A stretch of DNA of 64,000 bases from Edaphochlamys debaryana (taxonomy: Eukaryota > Chlorophyta > Chlorophyceae > Chlamydomonadales), in the NCBI GenBank assembly GCA_016858145.1, contig JAEHOE010000001.1:3968001-4032000 (forward strand). The letters are read 5' to 3'. The notes below the pieces were generated by a model. It was not told the origin of the DNA, ran no database searches, and saw only the letters and a program-made list of their open reading frames with translations. Shown here in pieces: positions 25,108-35,193 of this stretch. Both the position numbers and the translations under genes were made by a program. How positions within the stretch are numbered: the first letter of the stretch is position 1; the number at the start of each line of letters is the position of its first letter.

Positions 25108-26808
25108 TCAGCTCCACTCCACGAAGCCCAGCTTGATGGGGAACTTGTACTGCGCGGCCTGCAGGGGACGTGCAGACACCGCAGCGGTCAGAGGCAGCGC
25201 TGGCATCCGCCAGCACCCATGACCGTACCGTCATCGCCGCATCACCTGTTCCGCCTTGCAACCCAAAGGCACTCCCTCTAGCAACCGTCCTTACGCTGCC
25301 ATCTGCGTATCACAACTTTGCCAGAACATCCACCCCTGCCTCCAGCCCCCTCCCCCTTCCAACCACGGGCTCCTGCCCGCTCCCCGGCCCCACCTGCAGC
25401 GCCTGCATGGCCACCTTGCGGGGCACACGGTCCATCTCAAAGATGATCTGCCCCGGCCGCACGGGCGTTGCGTAGAAGTCAATGGCGCCCTTGCCCTTGC
25501 CCATGCGGATGCCCAGCGGCTTGCGCGTCACCGGCACGGTGGCGGCAATGCGCACCCACAGGCGCGCGGTCTTCTTAATCTTGCGCCGGAGCGTCCTGAG
25601 GCACGAGCGTGGGCAAGTCAGTTAGAGGAGTTCGAGGTAGAAGTGGCAAGCGGAGATGTAAGAACGTAGTTCGTGGGCGGCTGGACCTCATGTCGCGGCA
25701 TGCTGCGGTACAGCAAGAGAAGGTCACTCCTGCTTGGCGACCAACCGCCGTGCCTCCCGCCCGCCGTGCGGCTTCCGCATACACCGCAGGTCACAAGTCC
25801 GCAGTGTCTTTGTCACAATGACACGCCAGGCCAGGCTCAGCGCAGAGCAGGGGAGTAATGGCCCACGTGCGGAACACAGGATGGCTGGCCAACCGCGCTC
25901 TGGCCTATTTGCAAGTGCCTGTCTTGCCTCACATAGTGTAGCACAGGCCCATTCCAGGAGTACGTGCAGGTAATAAACAACACGCTCCTCCCGGTGTTCC
26001 CGTGCACCCATGCGGGTGCGGTTTGCAACGACCCAACCGCGTACGCCACTGCGGGCAGTCGCGTGGCTCACCTGCGCACCGCCTCGATTGTGTTGGCTGC
26101 CACGCGCCGCCCGCCTAGTGCCCGGATGCCGTACAGGCCGTACTTCAGCTGTGTGGTGTTGGGCATGATGATGTTGTTGATGCCCATGCGCTTGGGCACG
26201 CGCTGCCGGCTGGGCTGCCCCTTCTGGCACCACCGGACCTGCCCCGCCAGCGCACTCCATACAGACCCCGGCTGCGGGAGGCAAGAGCCAGCAACGGCCG
26301 TCCCTGACAGCGCCTGTCGGGTAAGGGATACAAGCACAGAGGGCTAAGCAAGGACCCGTGAGGAGCCGTGTGACAGGCTGGAAGGGCCGGCTCGGACGGA
26401 CTCCAGCTTGCAGGCGTCATGGGTCCAGGAGATCCAGCTAGAGCCCCAGGAGCTTTGCCCAACAGCCCTAGCATCAATGTGCTTCCATTGACGAAGTCAC
26501 TCCGAATTGTGTTTGCAGACACCCACCGTGCTGAAGATGGATTGGCGTTGCCCCGCGGGACCCGCAAGCGTTGAGGCGTGGGGGGAGGCACAGGGGGCTG
26601 CCCCGCCAGTCAGCGGCGCCGCTGCCCAGGAGACGAGCCCTCGCCCGCTAGTGCTGGGCGCTTCGATGATCTCTAACAAGCTACACGAGCGCCCGCATGC
26701 CCCAGCGTTGGCCTCAGCAGCGAGCGCTGATGTGATGCGACTCCGACACACAGCGCCAGAGCTTGTGGCCCTCCCTAAAGTCGAAAGCACATGAGATAAC
26801 GCACGCAT
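25108..26808 (-). CDS. MRPL16: Mitochondrial ribosomal protein L16, nuclear-encoded
   Basis: Exons, minus: 26808-26527, 26313-26072, 25595-25394, 25158-25108; 258 residues, phases consistent. Residues about 120-258 match bacterial L16 closely: GLYGIRALGGRRVAANTIEA, then IRMGKGKGAIDFYATPVRPG, and EMDRVPRKVAMQAL. L16 sits near the A-site/peptidyl-transferase region of the large ribosomal subunit. The N-terminal 90-120 residues are rich in Arg, Ser and Ala with few acidic residues (MRALSHVLSTLGRATSSGAV), as in a mitochondrial presequence. Chlorophyte plastids normally encode their own rpl16, whereas Chlamydomonas mitochondria keep no ribosomal protein genes, so mitochondria are the likely destination. 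Exon 2 could start at a later in-frame acceptor (after CTCCCGCAG), which would shorten the presequence. The gene diverges from NAA15. Confidence 0.88.
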
Positions 26809-27233
26809 ATTGAAGAAGCTAACTAGCCCCGGTTCAGTAAGTGCCGCAGCGCGATGCAGGTCGGGCAAGCGTGTCAGGGGTCGGTTTACGGACGTGATAA
26901 GTGCAGTGATGGGTCTCGTGAGTGGCGAAGGGGGGTGCGAGGGGAAACAAGTGGGGAGCCGGCGCCGAGCTGCGATAGGCACAGTGTGATGGGGCCCGGC
27001 ACTGCGCCGGTTCGGTCGCGACCGAACACCGGCGCTGCATACTCGCACTGCAACCGTGATCGGGCTTCACGATCGAACCCCACCCTGCCTGCAACTAGTG
27101 CTTTGCGTCAGAAGCACGCCACCTCGATCGCGCCTCCAATCGCATAGCCGCACCACACGGTTAACACGACGGCCGACCGCTGATACAGCAGCGTAATTGG
27201 GCGCAGCACTCTGCAAGGGGTGGCGCCGGCACG
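26809..27233. promoter_or_regulatory. Divergent promoter region, MRPL16 / NAA15
   Basis: There are 425 bases between the minus-strand L16 start and the plus-strand NAA15 start. Neither 5' UTR can be delimited. The stretch contains a 32-bp imperfect palindrome (27004-27035) and several CGATCG/GATCG words nearby. Both genes serve translation or nascent chains, so a shared bidirectional promoter is plausible (inference). Confidence 0.45.
27004..27035. repeat. 32-bp imperfect palindrome in divergent promoter
   Basis: A perfect 16-bp palindrome (TTCGGTCGCGACCGAA, 27011-27026) is flanked by inverted 7-bp arms, GCGCCGG at 27004-27010 and CCGGCGC at 27029-27035. Only the two bases CA break the outer symmetry. 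Such dyads are typical of sites for dimeric DNA-binding proteins. No known factor is recognised. Confidence 0.75.
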
Positions 27234-30200
27234 ATGAGCAAGCCGGCGGAGGCGGGGGCATCGTTGCCTGGCAAAGGTGAGTTTAGCACGCCGGCGCTCC
27301 CCGCATACGCGCCCCCTTTGCCGCCGGAGCACTGCTAGTGTCTCCCTCGCCTCAAATCCGGCCCGGGGTGGGCGGCCCAACTGCATTTGCGCAGAGGCGG
27401 GCCTCTTCCGGACGCTGCTGAAGCTTCATGAGCTGAAGCAGTATAAGAAGGCCGTTAAGACAGCTGATCAGATCCTGAAGAAATGCCCGGAGCACGGCGA
27501 GACGCTGGCCATGAAGGGGCTGTGCCTGCGGAGCCTGGCCCCCGACAACGACAAGGAGAAGAAGGAGGAGGCGTATGAGCTGGTCCGTAAGGGAGTCAAA
27601 CACGACCTTAAGAGCCACGTCTGCTGGCACGTCTATGGGTGAGCGGCGACGGGCGGGGACATGTCTGGGGCGGCCGCCGGGGCCCCTGGGTGCGGGGGCT
27701 CAACCCGCTCTGTGCCGAACGCGGCAAACGCGCTTGGAGGTTGGAGCAAGGGGTGATTGTGACAAGGGGCTCCACGTGCGCTCCCGGAGCTGGACGGGGC
27801 CTGATGCAGGCTGGCGCAGGCCTGGCCAGGGCAGCCGCAAGCCGCAGTGTTACGAGCATCCGGCCTTGCCCAACCGCTTGGACAGGCGGCCTTGCCCATC
27901 CCTTAGCGTTGGCTTGTCCGCACATACTGCTTGAGGAGTCTGCCGAGCGGAATCTTCAGACGAGAGCTCTCCTGCCCCCTGGGCCGCCTTCTCCGCCCAT
28001 GGCTTTCGCCTCGGGCTGTCTCACGCCTTTACGCATCGGCCGGCGAGCCCCCCGTGCCCCCCGTGAGGCCGGCATCCCCACCCGATGCTCACTCAGCGCA
28101 CCCTCCCGCCTCGCCCACCCCGCAGCCTGCTGTACCGGCAGGACCGGGAGTACAAGGAGGCGATCAAGTGCTACCTCAACGCGCTGCGCATCGACAAGGA
28201 GAACATCCAGATCCTGCGGGACCTGGCGCTGCTGCAGGTGCGGCGGGAGAGAGGGGGCAGCGGCAGGGCGGCGGAGGCGGAGGGCCGAACGGCACAACAC
28301 TTTGGTGCTGTGCCCACGTGCTGAGTTGTTCGGGCCGGGGTCCGTCGTAGCTGAGCCGCAAGTAGGGAGGGAAATTCTGGGTGCCCACCGCAATGGCACT
28401 GTGTGGCAGCACGCACGACGGGTGACAGCCGGCTCACGCAGCAAGCGAGGCCTTGCCATGGAGCCAATCTCACGAGCTCTGGGTCAGGGTCGCCCTCGCG
28501 TGGCCGCACCCGCTGGGCGCGCCCCGGCGCTATCATGGGCTGCTTGGCTGTCAAGGATCGGGGCCTGCTGCGCCGGCAGGTTCCGCGGTTTGGACTGCTC
28601 CCCCGGAGCGTGACCTTCCGCCAGTCCTGCTGGGTGCTGGGTCCGGCCGCACAGGCGCTGTCAAGTCCCCTCCCGTTGGCAGCCCCGTCCCTCAACTGCT
28701 GGTGCCCATCCTCCTAGCGTACCAGCATATGAGCGGTAACAGCATACTGTAGCATGCCTGTGAGCCTGCCTGGGCAGGACAAGGCGCTCGGCTGGAGCGC
28801 TGCCGTGACTGCGCTCGAAGCAGGGTCTGGCCTGGCCACGCGACGGGTTCCTGCCGTCTTCCCGCAGATCCAAATGCGCGACCTGTCGGGCTTCGTGGAC
28901 ACGCGGCACCAGCTGCTGACGCTCAAGCCCAGCAACCGCAGCCACTGGATCACGTTCGCGGTGGCGCACCACATCAACGGCAACCACGAGCTGGCCGTGC
29001 AGGTGCGGGGCGGTGCAGGGAAGTAGTGGATGGGCAGTCATGTTGGACACCAGCCGGAGTTGGGGCCTCGCCGGCGGGATGGAGAGGGTGGACGGGGCCC
29101 TAGAGGCACCGTACTGGGGCCCCGGGTTGTCTGGAAGGGGAGCCTCGGCGAGTCGGCGCCGCGCCCAACCTGCACGCCACACCCCTGCAGGTGCTCAACC
29201 AGTTTGAGAGCACGCTGGACGAGGTGCCCGCCAGCGAGGCGTACGAGCACAGCGAGATGCTGCTGTTCGCCGCCACGGTGCTGGGGGCGGGGGGCAAGCC
29301 GGAGGAGGCGCTGGCCTACCTGGACAAGCGCAAGGTGGGGCGGGGAGGAGGGGGACGGCAGTGGGGCTGTCCAGGGTTACCTGTGCATATGACATGGAGA
29401 GAGCAGCGGGCAAAGGTGCTATGAGGGGAAGCGGTCGGGGGTCGTGCAGCCTGTGGGTGCCCCCAGCCTCTGTGCAGCCTCGCGCGTGGAGTTATCCGCT
29501 CGCCCCCTCAGACGAGTCAAACGCGCTCTCCGGACGCTCTCCGCAGGACAAGATCAAGGACCGGCAGGGGCTGCAGGAGCTCACGGCCTCGCTGCTGCTG
29601 CGCGTGGGGCGGCGCGCGGAGGCGGAGGCGGCCTACCGGGCGCTGCTGGAGGTGAACCCCAACAACTACAAGATGCACGACGGGCTGCAGGAGGCGCTGG
29701 GGCTGCGCCCGGACGCCAGTGAGAGGGGGCGTGCCCGGGCCGGAGCGGAGGGCCGGGGGTCGACGAGAACGCAGGAAGAACTGCCAGTGGGGGGTAGCAA
29801 TGCAGCATCACTGGTGGCCGAGGGTCTAGGCGAGCTATGCTGAAGGGCATTGTGAGTGCAGGTGCACAAACAAGGTACTGTAGAAGGGCCATCCGTGGTT
29901 GAGAGTGGGCTGAGGCCCCTCCTTGACTGCATTGTCTCGTCCCCCGCAGACGGCGAGCTGACGGACGAGGCGCGGGCGCAGCTGGCTTCCGTGTACGGCG
30001 AGCTGCAGAAGCAGTACCCGCGGAGCAGCGCGTGCCGCCGCATCCCGCTGGACTTCCTGGTGGGGCGGGGGTGCAGGGGGCGTCTGGGCTGGGGCCGTCC
30101 TCGGGCAGGCGGAGGCTCCACCCTTAGCACAAGGGGAGCAACCTCTGGCAGCAGGGGGCACCGGGAGCGTGGGGTACCGGGCAGCTTGCTGACCCAAAGT

Positions 30201-33200
30201 TGTTGTGCCTGCCTGGCCCCTGCTCCCGACCCAGATCGGCGACAACTTCGTGGCGGCGGCGGACGCGTACCTGCGCGGCGGGCTGACGCGGGGCGTGCCC
30301 TCGCTGTTCGTGGACGTGCGGCCGCTGCTGGCCGGCCCCGTGAAGCGGGTGGCGCTGCAGCGGCTGGTGGAGGGGTACCGGGACAGCCTCAAGAGGTGGG
30401 CCGGTGGGGGTGGGGGCGGGATGGCGGGGGCGAGGGAAGGGGTGGGCAGGGAACGCGAGGGGAAGGGAGTGGAGGGGACGTTGACGCACCCCGTCCCTCA
30501 TCCCCCACTCCCCCTCCCGCTCCTGCGACCCGCAGCAAGGGTGCCTACCCGCCCCTGTCGGGCGGCGACGGCTCCGCCTCGGCGCCCGAGTCCCCGCAGA
30601 CGCTGGTGTGGGTGCTGCTGTTCCTGGCCCGGCTGTACGACGGGCAGGGGCGGCTGGAGGAGGCGCTGGCGGCCATCGACGAGGCGCTGGCGCACACGCC
30701 CACGCTCATCGAGCTGCACGTGGCCAAGGCCAAGGTCCTCAAGCACGCGGGAGACCTGGAGGGTGGGCAAAGGGGGGGGTCCGGGCGGGGCGGGGGCTTG
30801 GGGGCTTGGCCGGCGGTGGCGTGCGGCGGGGTGGAGGGAGGGAGGAAGCGAGGGGGGAGCAGCAGCGGCCGCTGTGGTTGCATCCGTCGACGGGTACCCG
30901 GTATACGGTCCTTGGCATCCCCCTTCGCCGCTGCTGACGTTTGCCAACTCCCCCGATGCAGGCGCCGCGCACTGCGCGGAGACCTCCCGGCGCATGGACC
31001 TGCAGGACCGCTACCTCAACTCGGTGGCCGTCAAGGCGCTGCTGCAGGCGGGCCACTGCGCCGCAGCGGAGCGCACCGCCTCGCTGTTCACGCGGGACGG
31101 GGAGCAGGGCGCGTACACGCTGTACGACATGCAGCACATGTGGTGAGCGGGGCGGAGCAGGTCCAAGAGGGCCTTGTGGGGACGGGGCGGGGCGGGGTGG
31201 CGATTGGGCAGCTGGGTGTCATCCAGCTTCACCGAGGCACCTCAGCCGGAAGGTTTGGCAAGGGAAGATGCGGCCTGTGCCGTGGCCTGGTGTGCGCAAC
31301 CTGATCCCTGCCCTGCCCATGCCCTGCCCGCAACCCCCAGGTACGAGGTGGCTGCGGGGCGCGCGCACGCCGCCAAGGGCCCCTCGGGCGCGGGGCCCGC
31401 GCTCAAGAAGTTCACCGCCGTGGTGCAGCACTTCAATGTGTGTGTGGGGGGGGGGCTGGGGGGAAGGGGGGGAGCTGTTGGGGTGGGGCAAGGGATGGGC
31501 TCCGTGGAGGCGACGGGTTGACGGGAGCCTCGGGCTGAACATCTGGGCCGCGGCCTGTACCTGCGAAGGGTCAACGCGCTAGAGTTGGTTCCAACGCCAA
31601 CTCCCGACTCCCAACGCCCGACTACGCCCGCCAGGACATCAGCGAGGACCAGTTCGACTTCCACTCGTACTGCATCCGCAAGGGCACGCTGCGCTCGTAC
31701 GTGGGCATGCTGGGCATGATGGAGAAGCTGTACGGCCACGAGTTCTACTCTAAGGTGGGGGCGGAGGGGGCGCATCGAGGGACGTCAACGGTCCCCGCGC
31801 TGAGTGGGATCTAGCAACGTTGCGAGTCACGTGGCAGCCCTGTGCAAGGTAGCTTTCGAGCCTACGCTGCTGGTACCCGCCGCAAGGTGTGGGGCTCCAC
31901 CGGCTCTGTAACGGCGCTCGTCCTCCCCACTTGCGCTAGTCGCCTGTCCCTCTTCACCCCGCCCTTGCCTCCCCACGCGCTCCCCCCAGGCGGCCGCCGG
32001 CGCCGTGCGCGTGTACCTCTCCCTGCACGACTCCCCCCCGGGCGCCGCCAACGGCAGCGACGAGGAGGCGCTGCTGGCGGGCATGAGCCCCGAGGAGCGC
32101 AAGAAGTACAAGCTGCAGAAGAAGAAGGAGGTGGGGGAGCGAGGGCAGGAGCTGGGAGGGGGCCGGGAGGGAAAGAGGGCACGAGGGCGCAACTTTGGTC
32201 CGCAGCCCCTCTGGCTGATTTAAGTCACGCTCACGTTACTTGCGTCGCCCGTGCGGCTTCCCCCACCTCCCGTCCAGGAGAAGGAGAAGGCGCGCAAGGC
32301 GGCGGAGGACAAGGAGCGCGAGGAGCGGGAAAAGCGCGAGCGCGAGAAGGCGGCGGCGGCCAAGGGCGGCAAGAAGGCCCCGGCTGCGAGCAAGCGGTGA
32401 GCGCCCCCATCCCACGCGCCTGGCCCCCCTCCCCAGCTCTTTTCCTCTTAAACTGTCAACCCTGTCCCCGATCTCCCCGCTCCACCTTTCCTAGTCTTAC
32501 CAATTCCTACTCATCCCCTCCCACCCCCCGCTCCCTCCACGCAGCGAGCCCGACCCCGACCCCGAGGGCGCCAAGCTGGCCGCCACGCCCGACCCCCTGG
32601 GCGAGGCGTCCAAGCTGGTGGAGACGCTGGTGCGGCACGCGGGCTCACGGCCCGCCTCGCACTGCCTGGCCGCGGAGGTGGCGCTGCGGCGCGGGCGGCT
32701 GGTGGTGGCGCTGGGGGCGGTGCGGCGCGCGGCGCAGGTGGCCCCGGGCGGCCTGGCCAACCCGGACGTGCACGCGCTGCTGGTCCGACTGGCGCTGGCG
32801 GGTGGGTTGGCCAGAGGTTGGGGTCGGGGGCGAGGGTTGGCTGGACGTGAAACGCGGGTGCGGCTTGTGAGCATAACAGGCTTGTGAGCCCGATGTTGGT
32901 CCACTGCATTGCTAGCAAGCTCGCAGCTACCGGCGCCATAACTGCCGCGCTGCTGCACTCCCTGACTCGCATCCCCGTTGTTGGCTACGCCTCTCGAAAT
33001 GCTGATTTGCACCGTCGCCCTTGCCGCCTCACCCCGCAGTGGAGACGTCCCCGCCCGAGAACCCCGTGGTGCGCTCCGTGGTGGCGGCGGGGCTGCAGGC
33101 GCTCATGGGGCAGGGCTCGGCGCGCGACTACGCGGCCGCCTGGCGCAAGCGGCACGGGGCCACCTCGCTGGCGCACCGCGTGGCCGCGGGCCGGGCGGAG

Positions 33201-33702
33201 GTGCTGCTGGGCGGCGCTGACGAGGCCAAGGCGCGGGCGGAGGCGGTGGCGCTGGTTCTCGAGGAGGACCCCAGGTGCGGCGCGGGGAAGCACTGTAACC
33301 GTTGGGGTAGGGCTGGGCGGAGCGGCCGGGCCTTAACTTCGATTTGATGCGGCTGTACCAATTGCCTGCCCCCAAGTCTGGCGCCGGGGCGGGGCCTCGA
33401 GACCGGATCCTGTTTCTCTTTTCCCGTACAACTGTTACCTGGCGTCCTCTCACGCTGTCCCCTCACGCCTCCGCCCCCCTCCCCGCCGCAGCGCCTCCCC
33501 GCACGACCACGCCGAGTGCGCCGAGGTGCACCGGCTGCTGAGGGACACGTGGGGCGACGCGGCGGCGGCGGAGCGCTGGCGGGCCGCCTGCGCCGCGGCC
33601 TTCCCGCACTCGCGCTACTTCGGCGGCGCGCAGGCCATTGCGCTGGAGGCGGCGTATGACTTCGAGAACATGCGGGAAGCCTTCGGGAAGCTATCCTTCT
33701 GA
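27234..33702 (+). CDS. NAA15: NatA N-terminal acetyltransferase auxiliary subunit NAA15
   Basis: Seventeen exons: 27234-27276, 27395-27638, 28126-28237, 28868-29002, 29191-29334, 29547-29718, 29950-30059, 30235-30395, 30536-30762, 30962-31142, 31341-31437, 31635-31754, 31990-32130, 32278-32396, 32545-32801, 33040-33274, 33492-33702; about 902 residues, the normal NAA15 size, all phases closing. The protein is built of TPR-like helical hairpins. It starts [20 protein letters not shown], the conserved NAA15 N-terminus; others include [20 protein letters not shown] and YNVQHM-like LYDMQHMW. A charged Lys/Glu segment ([17 protein letters not shown] onward, about residues 625-675) is also a family hallmark. 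NAA15 anchors catalytic NAA10 to the ribosome, where NatA acetylates nascent N-termini after Met removal. Intron 3 carries copy B of the dispersed repeat. The ATG context is ACGATGAG; the first exon encodes 14 codons. Confidence 0.95.
28415..28653 (+). repeat. Dispersed repeat, copy B (239 bp), in NAA15 intron 3
   Basis: This is the second copy of the element at 23426-23820, same strand. It is collinear except for about 155 bases absent after the shared GCCTTGCCATGGA. By eye the shared parts are roughly three-quarters identical, so the copies are not recent. Confidence 0.7.
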
Positions 33703-35193
33703 GCGGGCCGGGGGCAATGGGTGGGGGTGCCGTGGGCTGCCTGCCGCTTGGTGCAGGGCATGGGGAGGCGGGGGTGAGGTGGGGGATCTGGTGCGGGCTG
33801 AACGTTTCGGGTGCGTGGCGCCGGACTTGGAGGACTAGCGTAGGACACGGAGCGCAACCGGACAAGCGCTTATGGACAATCTGGGGCACAGCGGGGCTGG
33901 TGCTTGAAGTCTCCGCCGAGAGCTTTGCGGGCCCCGGTGGCAGCGTCATGCTAGGTGTTGGAGCCCTCAGGGCCCGCGCGGATGGCGATGGCCTTCTGCA
34001 CGGCTGGTTGCCCCTGGCCTGCCCGGCCGGTCCTAGGGGCCGCGCCATGCCAAGGCCAGGGGAAAAGGATTGACTCGCTGGTGGTAAGGGGCATGCGATG
34101 AGACGTTACAAGCTGCACCGGTGGCCTGGCCGCGCAGCGAGGCAGCAGGGCCAAGCGAGAGCGCCTCCGCAACCAGCCGCCGCGTCCATCCGCAACTACG
34201 CCTTGCAGCCAGATTGCCGCGCTGTCACCACCTAGGTAGTGTAGGCAGAGCATTGCGAACTCTTGGCTGCGGCGAAAGTCAGAAGGTCACATTCGCTCGT
34301 TTTCACGCCCGGCTTGAGGTGGATGCACGTCCAGCCGTCCCTATGCGCCTCACAACGAAATGCGCCGCTTACAAGCGCGCTCCACTATGACAACGCGCAG
34401 GCACTTCGCTTCAGCTGTGGTCGTTGGCCCCTGCGCTCGAGCCGCAATTTCTCTTCTGCCTTGACAACTCTAGAACGCAAAGCGCAGTCACTTGTGAGAG
34501 CAACACACGTCGAAGCATGAGTACTAACTCTCAACACAGTACCTACGGAGGCCCGCCCGTGACATCATTGCCGACGTCGCCCCAGGCCCTCCCGAGCACT
34601 ACGCAGCGTAAGGCATTGATGTTGAAAACGCGGGGCGACTCGCGGGAAGATTCAACCGTGTCCTCACCGCCATTTCGCTCGGGAGCTCGCTCTCGCCCGC
34701 GGCGAGTTGACCCGCCTCCGGGGTTGCGCGTAAACTATCTCTTCCCAACAAACGAGACGTTACAATAACTCGCAGCACCAGGAGTTTGCCTCTTGTGAGT
34801 CATAAAGTCGCCAGCAGCGACGACGTCCACCCCCGCACACGCCTTGCGAAGTGCCTGCTCTCCATCCGCAGCTGGTGCCAGCGAGGCCAGCAGCGGCATT
34901 ATCGGGAGGAGGCATTCCCGCGGCCAAAACCAGCAGCAGCAGTTTATCGCCCCTCTTGCGGAGTCCTGCGGTCATGCAAGGACTGCAGAGACGGTAGCAA
35001 GGCGGCAGAACAGTTTCGAAGCCCTCGGCTCGCCCCTGGCTCTAACTGGAGCCGCTACGGAGCAGGCTCTCGCGAGCGTCAGAGCTCTGCAGCAGCCACG
35101 AGCACATGCGCTGGTCGCCAGAAGGCACTGCAGCGGACCTCAGGACCGCTGAGCTCAGGAGAGCTTGAAGCCGGCAACATTAAAGGCGAGCGG
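33703..35193. other. Spacer between NAA15 and the SBP gene
   Basis: This stretch holds the NAA15 3' UTR and the promoter or 5' UTR of the SBP gene. I did not find a TGTAA on the plus strand near the NAA15 stop. An 83-codon ATG frame at 34517-34768 could be an upstream ORF or an unspliced 5' exon (it contains a GTAAGG donor at about 34610). The frame leading into the SBP exon is also open from about 34777 but lacks an ATG before 35194. Confidence 0.4.

Noticed and set aside
27064..27082. GGGGTTCGATC on the minus strand resembling a tRNA T-loop
   Set aside because: The flanking bases do not pair into a T-stem and no cloverleaf is possible.
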